A DNA stretch of 64,000 bases. Origin: Bradyrhizobium cajani (GTDB taxonomy: Bacteria; Pseudomonadota; Alphaproteobacteria; Rhizobiales; Xanthobacteraceae). The stretch covers positions 1 through 64,000 of the forward strand of contig NZ_WQNE01000011.1 in NCBI RefSeq assembly GCF_009759665.1. The letters run 5' to 3'. Positions 1 through 8,758 of this stretch are shown here, one piece after another. Every line of letters starts with the position of its first letter. Positions within the stretch are counted from its first letter, which is position 1. The position numbers and the translations under genes are program-made. Below the pieces are notes generated by a model. It was not told where the DNA came from. It ran no database searches and saw only the letters and a list, made by a program, of their open reading frames with translations.

Positions 1-79
1 GAGCTATAGGCGTGGATGGGTGGGTGGGCAAGGGGCAAAGACGAGGAAGTGAGTTATCCCCTGATCTGTCTCCCACTCA

Positions 80-161
80 GTCATTCGGGGATGGCGCGAA
101 CGCGCCAGACCCGGAATCTCGAGATTTCCGGGTTCGGCTCTTCGAGCCGCCCCGGAATGAC
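80..161. repeat. Palindromic intergenic repeat, CCGGAATGAC type
   Basis: Ends are complementary (TCATTCGGGG at the left, CCCCGGAATGA at the right) and the centre carries CCGGAATCTCGAGATTTCCGG. The element at 42313-42436 has the same ends and the same CTCGAGATT core, so this is a dispersed family. The right end lies about 11 bp before the start codon of the next gene, so the hairpin would be in that gene's leader if transcription starts upstream of it. Confidence 0.7.
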
Positions 162-172
162 AGGGGAAATGA

Positions 173-931
173 ATGCGCTTCGCTAGACCAGTTTTGATTC
201 CATTTCTCGCAATCACCTCAATCTCCGCAGCCCACGCCCAATCGCTCCCCGGCGGCTTCGTCTATCTGCGCGACATCGACCCGACCATCGTGCAGGACAT
301 CCGCTACGCCACGTCGAACAATTTCGTCGGCCGTCCGCTCGCCGGCTACGGCGCCGGCGAATGCGTGGTGAAGCGCGAGGTCGGGCTGCGGCTGAAGGCC
401 GTTCAACAGGAGCTGGCGGCGCAAAGCCTGTCGCTGAAGATGTTCGACTGCTATCGTCCGGCGCGGGCCTCGCTCGACATGGTGAAGTGGTCGCAAAATG
501 GCCACGAGACCGCGGCCGAGCGGCGCTACAACCCGAAGATATCCAAGACCGAGCTGTTCCGCCTCGGCTACATCGCGAGCCGTTCGCAGCATTCCACGGG
601 CGCCGCGCTCGACCTCACTTTGGTCGACCTCAAGGCCGACAACTCTGCCACGTTCGATCCAGCGAAGGTCTATGCCGATTGCACGGCGCCGGTCGAGGCG
701 CGATCGCCGGAGGGCAGTGTCGACATGGGCACCGGCTACGACTGCACCGACGCGAGGGGGCATACCGCGGCACCGTCGCTCACGCCGGAGCAGCGCGCCT
801 GGCGCAAGCGGCTGGTCGCTGCCATGGCCAGGCAAGGCTTTGTGAACTATTCGAAGGAGTGGTGGCATTTTTCCCTGCCGGGGGCGGGCGGGGCGGCCTA
901 TGATTTCCCGATCCAGCCGCGGCGGAACTAA
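173..931 (+). CDS. Periplasmic M15 peptidase, D-Ala-D-Ala dipeptidase (VanX/DdpX-like)
   Basis: The 252-residue protein probably hydrolyses D-Ala-D-Ala or a related peptidoglycan dipeptide in the periplasm. Residues 1-22 form a signal peptide ending AHA. The M15 zinc site is complete: SQHSTGAALD (His140, Asp147) and EWWHF (Glu229 as base, His232 as third ligand), with the family's YRP at 94-96. The start is the ATG after GGGGAAATGA. It stands alone, followed 24 bp later by an acyl-CoA dehydrogenase. The family assignment is firm. Substrate is inferred: VanX-type enzymes in non-resistant bacteria usually recycle cell-wall dipeptides, so this need not mean vancomycin resistance. Confidence 0.88.
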   Translation: MRFARPVLIPFLAITSISAAHAQSLPGGFVYLRDIDPTIVQDIRYATSNNFVGRPLAGYGAGECVVKREVGLRLKAVQQELAAQSLSLKMFDCYRPARASLDMVKWSQNGHETAAERRYNPKISKTELFRLGYIASRSQHSTGAALDLTLVDLKADNSATFDPAKVYADCTAPVEARSPEGSVDMGTGYDCTDARGHTAAPSLTPEQRAWRKRLVAAMARQGFVNYSKEWWHFSLPGAGGAAYDFPIQPRRN

Positions 932-954
932 AGGTCCGACCCGAGGAAGCGCAG

Positions 955-2598
955 ATGACCCAGCCGAGTTTCGCGACCCACGAGGTCTTCAACCAGTCAC
1001 CGCCGTTCGAGGATGTCGACCTCTTTGCGGTGGATCGGCCGCTGGTCGATGCGGTCAGGGCCAATGGCGGCGCGGCGGCGGAGCGGCAGCTGTCGGAATT
1101 CGGCAAGCATTGGGGCTCTGCCGCGATGGCCGATCGCGGGCGCCTGGCGAACGAGAACACGCCGAAGCTGCGCACCTTCGATTCGAAAGGCAACCGGCGT
1201 GACCAGGTCGAGTTTCATCCCGCCTATCACGAATTGATGGCGCACAGCGCGCATGCCGGCGTGCACAATTCGACGTGGACGGCGGACGGAAAGCCTGCGG
1301 GCGATGCCGCCGAAGTCATTCGCGCGGCGAGATTCTACATGGCTTCGCAGGTCGAGACCGGCCATCTCTGTCCGATCACGATGACGCGCGCCTCCGTCGC
1401 GGCGCTGGCGCTGCAACCGGATCTGCTCGCGCGCGTGATGCCGGTGCTGTCGACGAAGAGCTATGATCCCGCCTTCGCGCCGTGGTGGGAGAAGCGCGGC
1501 ATGACGCTCGGCATGGGCATGACCGAGAAGCAGGGCGGCACCGACGTGCGCGCCAACATGACGCGCGCGGTGCGCGACGGCGATGCCTATCGCATCACCG
1601 GCCACAAATGGTTCATGTCGGCGCCGATGTGCGACGCGTTCCTGGTGCTGGCGCAGGCCGAAGCGGGCCTGACCTGCTTCTTCATGCCGCGCTTTGCTCC
1701 GGATGGCTCGGTCAACGCGATCCAGTTCCAGCGGCTGAAGGACAAGCTCGGCAACCGCTCCAACGCCTCCTCGGAGGTCGAGTTCGTCGGCGCCTATGCG
1801 GAAGCGGTGGGCGAGGAGGGCAAGGGCATCCGCACCATCATCCAGATGGTGCAGCTGACGCGGCAGGATTGCGCGATCGCGTCCGTCGGCCTGATGCGCT
1901 CGGGGCTCGCGCATGCGCTGCATCATGCCCGCCACCGCAGCGTGTTCCAGAAGCATCTCGCCGACCAGCCCTTGATGCTGGCGGTGCTGTCGGACATGGC
2001 GCTGCATGTCGAGGCGAGCACAGCCCTGGTGATGCGGCTCTGTCGCGCCTTCGACCGCACGCCGCACGATGCGGCGGAAGCCGCGTATATGCGGCTGCTG
2101 ACGCCTGCGATCAAATACTGGACCTGCAAGAGCGCGCCGCCGTTCCTCTACGAGGCGATGGAGTGCCTCGGCGGCAACGGCTATGTCGAGGACGGCATTC
2201 TGGCGCGCCACTACCGGGAGTCGCCGGTGAACGCGATCTGGGAAGGCTCGGGCAACGTCATGTGCCTCGACGTGCTCCGGGCGCTCTCGCGCGAGGCGGA
2301 GGCTGCGATGGCGGTGCTGCAGGCGCTGGCGGCCGAGACCAAGGGCTTGCCAGGGGCAGGCGAGGCGGTCGCGTTCATCGGCAAGACCTTCCGCCGCGCC
2401 GACGGCGAGCGCGTCGCGCGCCTTGCAGTCGAGAAGCTGGCGCTGCTTGCGGCCGCCGCCGCGCTGAACGGCGTCTCTCCGCGTCACGCCGACCTGTTCG
2501 CCGCCACGCGTCTCGCCACCAATCATGCCAGCATGTACGGCGCGGTGGATCTGGACAGCGGCGACGAGCGTGCTCTGCTGAAGCGGGCGCTGCCGTGA
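955..2598 (+). CDS. aidB: AidB-like acyl-CoA dehydrogenase
   Basis: A 547-residue flavoprotein of the acyl-CoA dehydrogenase superfamily. Its length and N-terminal layout (NQSPPFEDVDLF near residue 12, HPAYHELM near 90) match the AidB branch, whose E. coli member is induced by alkylating agents and binds DNA. Typical FAD-domain segments are GMTEKQGGTDVRANMT, GHKWFMSAP and, near the C terminus, EAMECLGGNGYVE. AidB proteins are longer than ordinary acyl-CoA dehydrogenases (about 380 residues), as here. No ada or alkB neighbour is present, so a role in the adaptive response is a family-based guess. A CPBP protease gene starts at or just past its stop codon. Confidence 0.85.
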   Translation: MTQPSFATHEVFNQSPPFEDVDLFAVDRPLVDAVRANGGAAAERQLSEFGKHWGSAAMADRGRLANENTPKLRTFDSKGNRRDQVEFHPAYHELMAHSAHAGVHNSTWTADGKPAGDAAEVIRAARFYMASQVETGHLCPITMTRASVAALALQPDLLARVMPVLSTKSYDPAFAPWWEKRGMTLGMGMTEKQGGTDVRANMTRAVRDGDAYRITGHKWFMSAPMCDAFLVLAQAEAGLTCFFMPRFAPDGSVNAIQFQRLKDKLGNRSNASSEVEFVGAYAEAVGEEGKGIRTIIQMVQLTRQDCAIASVGLMRSGLAHALHHARHRSVFQKHLADQPLMLAVLSDMALHVEASTALVMRLCRAFDRTPHDAAEAAYMRLLTPAIKYWTCKSAPPFLYEAMECLGGNGYVEDGILARHYRESPVNAIWEGSGNVMCLDVLRALSREAEAAMAVLQALAAETKGLPGAGEAVAFIGKTFRRADGERVARLAVEKLALLAAAAALNGVSPRHADLFAATRLATNHASMYGAVDLDSGDERALLKRALP

Positions 2599-2621
2599 GC
2601 CTCCCTAACGAAAGCCTTCTG

Positions 2622-3386
2622 ATGGACACCCTCAATCCCGACCATCCGCCGCTGATCGAGACTCCTGCGACCCCGCGCGTCTGGAAGTTCTGGGGCACGG
2701 CGCTGTGGGGCCTCGTCATCTTCGTCGCGATGTTCGTCGGGCAGATCGGTGCCATCGTGCTGCTGGTGGCGCAGCGTGATCTTCCCATGGATATCGCTTC
2801 GCTCCAACTCGTCGGCCATGAGCCCCAGGCGCTCGCGCTGTCGGTGATCATGGGTCTGCCGGCGACGCTGGCCGTGGTCTGGCTTGCCATCCGTATCAAG
2901 AAGGCGTCCTTCGCCGACTATCTCGCGCTGCATTGGCCGTCCTGGAAGCAGCTGCTGTTCGGCGCCGTCGGCCTGATCCTGGTCGTTCTGGTCTGGGAGA
3001 CGATGTCGCGCGCGCTCGGCCGCGAGGCGACGCCGGGCTTCATGACCGATCTGTTGAAGTCGGGCCGCGACAAGGGCGCAGCGCTGATGCTGCTGGTGGC
3101 CTTCGCCGTGGCGGCGCCGATGTCGGAAGAAGTCCTGGCGCGGGGCTTCCTCTATCGCGGCTGGTCGGCAAGCTTCCTGCGCGTGCCCGGCGCGATCATC
3201 CTGTCGTCGCTGGTGTGGACCGTCGTGCACCTGCAATACGACCTGTACTTCCTCGCCGAGGTCTTCACCATCGGCGCCTGGTTCGGCTACATGCGCTATC
3301 GCGCCAATTCGCTCTGGCTCACGGTCGTGCTGCACGCGCTCAACAATCTGACCGCCGTGGTGCTGACGATGTGGCTTGGGGGCTAG
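2622..3386 (+). CDS. CPBP (Rce1/Abi-type) intramembrane metalloprotease
   Basis: A 254-residue polytopic membrane protein of the CAAX protease/bacteriocin-processing family. All three motifs of the catalytic site are present: EEVLARG (EExxxR), the SSLVWTVVH helix (fourth residue before the His is hydrophobic) and HALNN (HxxxN). Several hydrophobic helices surround them. The ATG is chosen because a cytoplasmic N terminus (MDTLNPDHPPL) fits. A GTG at 2595 overlapping the previous stop is an in-frame alternative that adds nine residues. Possibly co-transcribed with the AidB-like gene. Substrate unknown; members of this family act in protein maturation, self-immunity to bacteriocins or signalling. 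Confidence 0.85.
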   Translation: MDTLNPDHPPLIETPATPRVWKFWGTALWGLVIFVAMFVGQIGAIVLLVAQRDLPMDIASLQLVGHEPQALALSVIMGLPATLAVVWLAIRIKKASFADYLALHWPSWKQLLFGAVGLILVVLVWETMSRALGREATPGFMTDLLKSGRDKGAALMLLVAFAVAAPMSEEVLARGFLYRGWSASFLRVPGAIILSSLVWTVVHLQYDLYFLAEVFTIGAWFGYMRYRANSLWLTVVLHALNNLTAVVLTMWLGG

Positions 3387-3408
3387 CCGCGCAGCCCGCT
3401 CCACGCTC

Positions 3409-3495
3409 CGTCATTGCGAGCGAAGCGAAGCAATCCAGACTGTTTCCGCGGAAGCAGTCTGGATTGCTTCGTCGCAAGGGCTCCTCGCAATGACG
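3409..3495. repeat. Palindromic repeat, CGTCATTGCGAG family, copy 1
   Basis: Starts CGTCATTGCGAGCGAAGC and ends CTCGCAATGACG; the arms also contain GAAGCAATCCAGACTG and its complement. It sits between convergent genes and could fold into a long hairpin serving both as a terminator. Three more copies occur in this window. The right arm carries a small insertion (GTCGCAAGGGCTC), so pairing is imperfect in this copy. Confidence 0.9.
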
Positions 3496-3499
3496 AACT

Positions 3500-4423
3500 C
3501 TAAGCCGCCAGCGCGATCGCGACCGGCATCGTGATGGCCGCAAAGATCGTCTGCAGCGTGATGATCTGCGCCAGCAACGGCGCATCACCGCCCATCTGGC
3601 GCGCCAGCACATAGGCGCTGGGCGAGGTCGGCACCGCCGCGCAGATCGCCACGATCGCGAGGCTGCTGCCGGAAAGCCCGAACCAGGCACCGAGCGCCAG
3701 TGCGAGCGCCGGCATCAGCACGAGCTTGAAGACGACGCCGATGGCCGCGCCCAGGCTCGGGCGCAACAGGCCTTCGAGATGCAGGCCGGCGCCGGTGACG
3801 AGCAGGCCGATCGCGAGCGAGGAGCGGCTCAGCGCGTCCGCCACCTCGTGCCAGAGTTTCGGCAGCGGCAGGTGCATCAGATTGACGGCGAGCCCGATCG
3901 CGCAGCCCCAGATCAGGGGATTGCGGATCACCGTCATCACGATCGCACGCACGGACCGCTTTTCGGGCGATGCATAGTGGGCGAGCACCGCGACGCTGAA
4001 CACGTTGACCAGCGGAATGATCGCGACCATCGCCACCGAGGCGAGCGCCAGCCCGACATCGCCGAACATGTTGGCGGCGACCGACAACCCGACGAAGGTC
4101 TGCCAGCGCGTTGCGCCCTGGAAGATCGAGGTGAAGGCGGGGCCGTCGATGCCGAGCCGCGACAGGACGGGGCGCAGCGCAAGGCACAGCAATGACATCG
4201 CGAACGCCGACAGCAGCAGTGCGCCGCCGACGCCGGCGACCGGTACCTTGGAGAGGTCGGCCTTCACCAGCGTCTGGATCAGCAGCATCGGAAACAGCAC
4301 GAAATAGGTCAGCTGCTCCAGCCCGTGCCATTGCGTGTCGAGCCGCATCAGGCTGCGCTTCAGCACGATGCCGAGCACAATGAGGATGAAGACCGGCAGC
4401 AGCGCCGCAATCACGACGGCCAT
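3500..4423 (-). CDS. AEC family transporter (auxin efflux carrier family permease)
   Basis: A 307-residue integral membrane protein with about ten hydrophobic helices in two halves, as in the AEC/bile-arsenite-riboflavin type permease fold. Family-like segments include NPLIWGCAIGLAVN in the middle and PTSPSAYVLARQMGGD close to the C terminus, a signature of bacterial YfdV/MdcF-like carriers. These export or exchange carboxylates such as malonate or malate, or remain uncharacterised; plant auxin transport should not be read into the name. It lies three bases downstream of ruvX on the same strand, so the two are probably one transcript although the functions are unrelated. Confidence 0.88.
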   Translation of the reverse strand: MAVVIAALLPVFILIVLGIVLKRSLMRLDTQWHGLEQLTYFVLFPMLLIQTLVKADLSKVPVAGVGGALLLSAFAMSLLCLALRPVLSRLGIDGPAFTSIFQGATRWQTFVGLSVAANMFGDVGLALASVAMVAIIPLVNVFSVAVLAHYASPEKRSVRAIVMTVIRNPLIWGCAIGLAVNLMHLPLPKLWHEVADALSRSSLAIGLLVTGAGLHLEGLLRPSLGAAIGVVFKLVLMPALALALGAWFGLSGSSLAIVAICAAVPTSPSAYVLARQMGGDAPLLAQIITLQTIFAAITMPVAIALAA

Positions 4424-4426
4424 GGA

Positions 4427-4918
4427 TCAGTCGGTCCCCGAGGCCGAGCGGAGATTGGCGAGGCGGTCGAGCGCGCCTTGCAGGATGAAGATCGCGGCGT
4501 GCTCGTCGATCACCTCGGCGCGCTTGGCGCGGCTGACGTCCATGCCGATCAATTCGCGCTCGACCGCCGCCGTCGAAAGCCGCTCGTCCCACAGTCCGAT
4601 CGGAAGAGTGGTGAGCCCGGCAAGGTTGCGCGCGAACGCGCGGGTCGATTGCGCGCGCGGGCCCTCGCTGCCGTCCATATTGATGGGAAGTCCGAGCACG
4701 AAACCGGTCGCCTTGCGCTCGGCCGCGATTGTGAGCAGCCGGGCTGCGTCCTGCTTGAACGCCTTGCGCTGGATGGTCTCGACGCCGGTGGCGAGCCGCC
4801 GGTCGGGATCGGACGCGGCGACGCCGATGGTCTTGGTGCCGAGGTCGAGCCCGATCAGGGCGCCGCGCGCGGGCCAGTGGGTTGCAGCATCGACCAGGGA
4901 GAGGATAAGAGCCGGCAT
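4427..4918 (-). CDS. ruvX: Putative Holliday junction resolvase / pre-16S rRNA nuclease RuvX (YqgF)
   Basis: A 163-residue RNase H-fold nuclease. Motifs in order: [17 protein letters not shown] (first metal Asp), [27 protein letters not shown] and [16 protein letters not shown] with the last acidic residues. In E. coli the orthologue is essential and trims the 5' end of 16S rRNA; older annotation calls it a resolvase. The ATG giving [10 protein letters not shown] is preferred over an upstream start that would add 21 residues of non-conserved sequence. It is divergent from a small membrane protein gene 47 bp away, so both promoters must lie in that short gap. Confidence 0.93.
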   Translation of the reverse strand: MPALILSLVDAATHWPARGALIGLDLGTKTIGVAASDPDRRLATGVETIQRKAFKQDAARLLTIAAERKATGFVLGLPINMDGSEGPRAQSTRAFARNLAGLTTLPIGLWDERLSTAAVERELIGMDVSRAKRAEVIDEHAAIFILQGALDRLANLRSASGTD

Positions 4919-4965
4919 GGCATCAGCGCATAGCATGCGTCGTGCCGTGGAGTGAACCCGGGACG

Positions 4966-5178
4966 ATGGATGCACTGACACTATTCGGCCTGTTTGCCGT
5001 GACGGCGATGCTGGTCTGCTATGCTCTGGAGGATCGCAGCCACTGGTTCGTGCTGCTGTTCGCCGCGTCCTGCGCGCTCGGCTCGGCCTATGGCTTTCTC
5101 CAGGGCGCCTGGCCGTTCGGCCTCGTCGAGGCGATCTGGGCGCTCGTGGCGCTGCGGCGGTGGTCTCTGAAGGGATAG
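4966..5178 (+). CDS. Small membrane protein, about 70 residues, unknown function
   Basis: Begins [20 protein letters not shown] and is mostly hydrophobic, with two or three predicted helices and the end [14 protein letters not shown]. Its divergent position next to ruvX and the coding-like codon pattern suggest a real gene. I recognise the sequence type from rhizobial genomes as a conserved hypothetical protein but know no function. An in-frame ATG at 4942 would add eight unlikely residues. No operon partner follows: the next gene is over 300 bp away. Confidence 0.7.
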   Translation: MDALTLFGLFAVTAMLVCYALEDRSHWFVLLFAASCALGSAYGFLQGAWPFGLVEAIWALVALRRWSLKG

Positions 5179-5326
5179 TGACGGAACCTCAGCTTAGGGC
5201 CCTTGTCCCAAGCCCTTGCGAACTCGTGATGTGCGGAGGCGAGAACATGGGCCATTTGTTGCGCACTTCACAAAAGCGACGTCGCATCCCATGACATGAT
5301 GTCGCGCGCAGGGCAGCCGGCATCGA

Positions 5327-5355
5327 TTGACGCTTTGGTTGTGACGCGATAGGTT
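5327..5355 (+). promoter_or_regulatory. Possible promoter of the protease-nuclease gene
   Basis: TTGACG and TAGGTT are separated by 17 bp, an acceptable housekeeping sigma pattern. The stretch from 5179 to 5496 has no other gene and has lower GC than its surroundings, which fits a regulatory region. The -10 box is poor, so this is tentative. Confidence 0.35.
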
Positions 5356-5496
5356 TATCTGGCTAAAGTAGTAGGGGTCACCGACCCCGATTTTCAAGAA
5401 TCATTGGCAGTGAACGGCAGACAGGCCGCACTGCAGCCTTGGCGCAATTTTCAGCGTCCACACGTCGATATTCATCCGAATTTTCGAGAGGTCATC

Positions 5497-7710
5497 ATGT
5501 TCATCAAGCCAAGCCTGATCGCGGGCTCAGAACGGCGATTCAAGCAAGCCGAGTTTTCACCAGAAGCCTTGAACCGGAAATTGGGCGACGGCCCGATCGA
5601 GATGAGCGTCGAGAAGAAGCGCCTGCGCCAGCGCCAGCTCTTCGCCGAGACACGCGACGTGCAGGCGGCCGAGATCGGCCTCGAGCGGATCATCAAGGGC
5701 AACGATCTCGACAGCATCAACTATCTCGCCAAGGGCACGACCGCCTCACGCTCGGTCTGTCGCATCCAGCTCAGGGATCTCAAGTCAAATCTGATCGGCT
5801 ATGGCTCGGGCTTTCTGATCGGGCCCGACCTGCTGCTCACGAACCATCACGTCTTCGGCAAGCCGACAGACGCAGCCAATTCGATCGCCGATTTCAACTA
5901 CGAACTGGACATGTCGGGACAGGAGCGCGTGCCGGTCAGATTCGGATTTGAGCCGGGCAAGTTCTTCTACACCAACGACAGGCTGGATTTCTCGATCGTC
6001 GCGGTGGCGCCGACCTCGCTGTCCGGCGGCGAACACCTCGAGGACTGGGGATGGTTGCCGCTCAGCGGTGCGCCCGGCAAGGCGGACCTGGGCGAGTACC
6101 TCACCATCATCCAGCATCCCAGCGGGCAGATGAAGCAGGTCTGCGTCCGCGAGAACAAGCTGCTCAAATATGTCGGTGACTTCCTCTGGTACAACACCGA
6201 TACCACCGCCGGCTCGTCGGGCTCGCCGGCGTTCAACCGCTTCTGGCAGGTGGTCGCATTGCACCACAGCGGTGTGCCGAGGAAGGATGCGCGGGGCCGC
6301 ACGCTGACCAAGGACGGCAAGGTGTGGAATGCCGCGATGGACGAAACCTCGATCGACTGGATCGCCAACGAGGGCATCCGGATCAGCGCGATCGTCGCCG
6401 ATCTCAGGATTTCCGTGGGCTCGCATCCCCTCATCAAGCCGGTGCTCGACGAGGAAGAGCCGCCGACCCGGCACGAGGCCGAGAGAGTGCCGCAGCAAGC
6501 CGCGGCAACTCCCTTCGGAGCCAATCTGTGGGTCGAGCAAACTGTCGACGGGACCTCGCTGGTGGTCCCGGTCCGCGTGCCACTGCCGATGCTCAGGAAG
6601 GAAATCCCGATGGTCCCGCCCGTTCCGGGCCCGGGAGGAGGCAATGGTAGAGCGCCGAACGGCGGCAAGCAGAACGGCGGCAAGCCCTTGCTCGTTCCGC
6701 CGGTCCGCCTGTTGCCCCACATCAGCGCGAAGAACGGCCTGCCCATGGAGGCCGTGCATATCGATCAGAGCACGCTGAAATCGCGGCCCGGCTACAGGGC
6801 GAATTTTCTCGGCAGCGGCAAATTTTCCGTCCCCCTGCCGAAGATACCCGCCGCCCTCAAATCCAGGGTCGCAATGCTGAAGGGGAGCTCCAAGCAGTCC
6901 GAGCTGAAATATTTCAACTACAGCGTCGTCATGAACAAGGAGCGCGGGCTCGCCTTCTTCAGCTGCGCCAATATCGACGGCGGGAAGCAGCAGGACGTCG
7001 GCAAGCGGGAGGGCGATTCCTGGCTGCGCGACCCGCGCATCGATGACGACGCCCAGATCGGCGACGAGTTCTACCGCAAGCAGGCCACGTTCGAGGTCGA
7101 CCGCAACAAGAATCCGTTCGACCGCGGTCACCTCGTGCGCCGCCTGGATGCGACCTGGGGCGACACCGTCGCCGCGGCCAAGCAACATGGCGACGATTCC
7201 TTCCATTTCACCAATTGCTCGCCGCAATTCTTCTCGTTCAACCAGGGCAAGCAGCTCTGGGCAGGACTCGAGGACTACACGCGCGATGTTCTGCTCGAAG
7301 GCGAGGAGAAGGGTATCGTGATGAACGGTCCGGTGTTCGACGGACCGGATGCCAGCGGATCCGACTTGCCCAATCCGGCCGGCAAGTCGCACAAGGATCC
7401 GAGCTTCGGCGGCATTCAAATTCCAAAATACTTCTGGAAGATCCTGGTCCGACGGGACGACGACGGTCTCAAGGCAGCGGCATTCCTGATGAGCCAGCGC
7501 AAGCTGGTCATGGGGATCGACCGAATCCAGGAGGCGGATCTGCTCGAGCGGATGTCCAAAGAGGACGTCAGCGTCTTCCAGGTCTCGATCGCGGACCTGA
7601 CGAGACTGACCAAGCTCGACTTCGGCAATCTCGTCGACGCGGATTCGCACGAGGAGACCTCGGTCGGCCCGCGTCGGATCGAGTCCTATGAGGACATTCG
7701 GCTCAAATAG
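5497..7710 (+). CDS. Trypsin-like serine protease fused to NUC-type DNA/RNA non-specific endonuclease
   Basis: A 737-residue two-enzyme protein without a signal peptide. Residues 36-90 form a helical segment (EIGLERIIKGNDLDSINYL) resembling adaptor regions that precede such proteases. Residues 96-305 are a trypsin-fold protease with LLTNHHVFG (His118), RLDFSIVAV (Asp164) and TAGSSGSPAFN (Ser241), an intact triad. Residues 320-400 are a Pro/Gly/Asn-rich linker. Residues 470-705 are an EndoG/NUC nuclease with NPFDRGHLVRR (DRGH, His545), FTNCSPQ and Asn582 for metal binding. The ATG is chosen over a TTG at 5404. Cytosolic protease plus nuclease suggests a lethal effector switched on by proteolysis or sensing. 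It is a lone gene among housekeeping genes; function is inference. Confidence 0.88.
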   Translation: MFIKPSLIAGSERRFKQAEFSPEALNRKLGDGPIEMSVEKKRLRQRQLFAETRDVQAAEIGLERIIKGNDLDSINYLAKGTTASRSVCRIQLRDLKSNLIGYGSGFLIGPDLLLTNHHVFGKPTDAANSIADFNYELDMSGQERVPVRFGFEPGKFFYTNDRLDFSIVAVAPTSLSGGEHLEDWGWLPLSGAPGKADLGEYLTIIQHPSGQMKQVCVRENKLLKYVGDFLWYNTDTTAGSSGSPAFNRFWQVVALHHSGVPRKDARGRTLTKDGKVWNAAMDETSIDWIANEGIRISAIVADLRISVGSHPLIKPVLDEEEPPTRHEAERVPQQAAATPFGANLWVEQTVDGTSLVVPVRVPLPMLRKEIPMVPPVPGPGGGNGRAPNGGKQNGGKPLLVPPVRLLPHISAKNGLPMEAVHIDQSTLKSRPGYRANFLGSGKFSVPLPKIPAALKSRVAMLKGSSKQSELKYFNYSVVMNKERGLAFFSCANIDGGKQQDVGKREGDSWLRDPRIDDDAQIGDEFYRKQATFEVDRNKNPFDRGHLVRRLDATWGDTVAAAKQHGDDSFHFTNCSPQFFSFNQGKQLWAGLEDYTRDVLLEGEEKGIVMNGPVFDGPDASGSDLPNPAGKSHKDPSFGGIQIPKYFWKILVRRDDDGLKAAAFLMSQRKLVMGIDRIQEADLLERMSKEDVSVFQVSIADLTRLTKLDFGNLVDADSHEETSVGPRRIESYEDIRLK

Positions 7711-7822
7711 CGCTTCGGTTCGCGAGCCGTGAAACCGAGGCGGCGTTCGGGTGAGGGCAGCGGTGGTCTCTATCGAGACACTGCAAGACCCTCACCCGGC
7801 TTTCCTCCGGGCCGTGTGGGCG

Positions 7823-8758
7823 TCAGCGGATCGCGATCGGATTGATCATGGCCTGCACGCCGCCGGTCCAGCGCGGCTGCCCGAGCACGAACAGGAATTC
7901 GTAGCCCTTGTCGCGGGCGAGCGCGGCGGTGTCCATGTTCTCGAGGATGTAGGTCCCGTTCATCGCGAGCAGGATCTGGTGCACCTCGAACACGTTCTTG
8001 GATTCGAACGGCAGCACCTCGAGGCCCCAGGTGTCGGCGCCGACCGCGACCACGCCCTTGCCGGTCAGGTACTTCGCGCCTTCGACGCCGAGGCCGGGCT
8101 CGCCCGCCGAGTAGCGCTTGTCGTCCTTGCCGATCAGGCTGAGCCAGCCGGTGTGGAAGATGACGACGTCGCCCTGGCGGATCTCGACGTTCTGCTGCTT
8201 GGCGGCTTCCTCGATCTCCTTGACGTTGAAGGCGGTGCCTTCCTTCACCACGTCGGTTTTGAAATAGGCGGCCATGTCGAGCAGCACGCCGCGCGTGACC
8301 ATCGGCGGCACCTTCTCGATGCCGAGCTTCTTCAATCCGTTGGGATCGGCGAAATCGGCGAGCTTGTTGCCGTTGTAATAGACGTGCTCGATGCCGAGAT
8401 GGCCGAGCCCGTCGAGCTGGCTGCCGATGCCGACCCAGCTGTCGAGGATGTCGTCGTTGTAGGTCGCCTTGTTGGGACCGAGGCCCGGGCTGCCGGCCTG
8501 TCCCGGCTGCACGATGGTGAGCTTGAAGGTGCGCGGCGGATAGGCCGGCGTGTTCGGCGTGACGGGAATGCCGAGCGCATAGGTCTTGCCGGTCTTCACC
8601 AGCGAGGCGGCCTTCACCACGAGCTCGGGCGTCATGTAGTTGGCGGCGCCGATCTCGTCGTTCGGCCCCCATTTCGACTTGGTCCAGTCCTGTGCGCTTG
8701 CTGTTTCGATCGTCGCCGACAACGCGGCGACACAGCACAACACGAGCGTATTGCGCAT
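7823..8758 (-). CDS. Cyclase-family metal hydrolase, exported
   Basis: A 311-residue protein of the cyclase/kynurenine formamidase-like superfamily with a signal peptide ending near residue 22 (ETASAQ). The metal motif appears as GIGSQLDGLGHLG (residues 111-122), the Gln-containing version (GTQxDxxxH) of the HxGTHxDxPxH site, common in the larger members. The rest matches the family: YPPRTFKL upstream and GDVVIFHTGW (residues 195-204) downstream. Such enzymes hydrolyse cyclic or formyl amides, but the substrate cannot be read here. It is monocistronic, and the end-to-end arrangement with the protease-nuclease gene is convergent. Confidence 0.85.
   Translation of the reverse strand: MRNTLVLCCVAALSATIETASAQDWTKSKWGPNDEIGAANYMTPELVVKAASLVKTGKTYALGIPVTPNTPAYPPRTFKLTIVQPGQAGSPGLGPNKATYNDDILDSWVGIGSQLDGLGHLGIEHVYYNGNKLADFADPNGLKKLGIEKVPPMVTRGVLLDMAAYFKTDVVKEGTAFNVKEIEEAAKQQNVEIRQGDVVIFHTGWLSLIGKDDKRYSAGEPGLGVEGAKYLTGKGVVAVGADTWGLEVLPFESKNVFEVHQILLAMNGTYILENMDTAALARDKGYEFLFVLGQPRWTGGVQAMINPIAIR

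Noticed and set aside
173..931. Vancomycin-resistance gene vanX
   Set aside because: The zinc site is shared, but the protein is exported, lacks vanH/vanA neighbours and the host is Gram-negative; a wall-recycling role is more likely.
997..2526. Long open frame (509 codons) on the minus strand
   Set aside because: It is antisense to the AidB-like gene, has Arg/His-rich composition typical of shadow frames in GC-rich DNA, and no ribosome site.
1482..2621. N-terminal extension of the CPBP protease by 380 codons
   Set aside because: The extension overlaps the AidB-like gene in another frame and has low-complexity shadow composition; the membrane protein starts at 2622 (or 2595).
5785..7650. 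Long minus-strand frame (621 codons)
   Set aside because: Shadow of the protease-nuclease gene, whose catalytic motifs on the plus strand are decisive.
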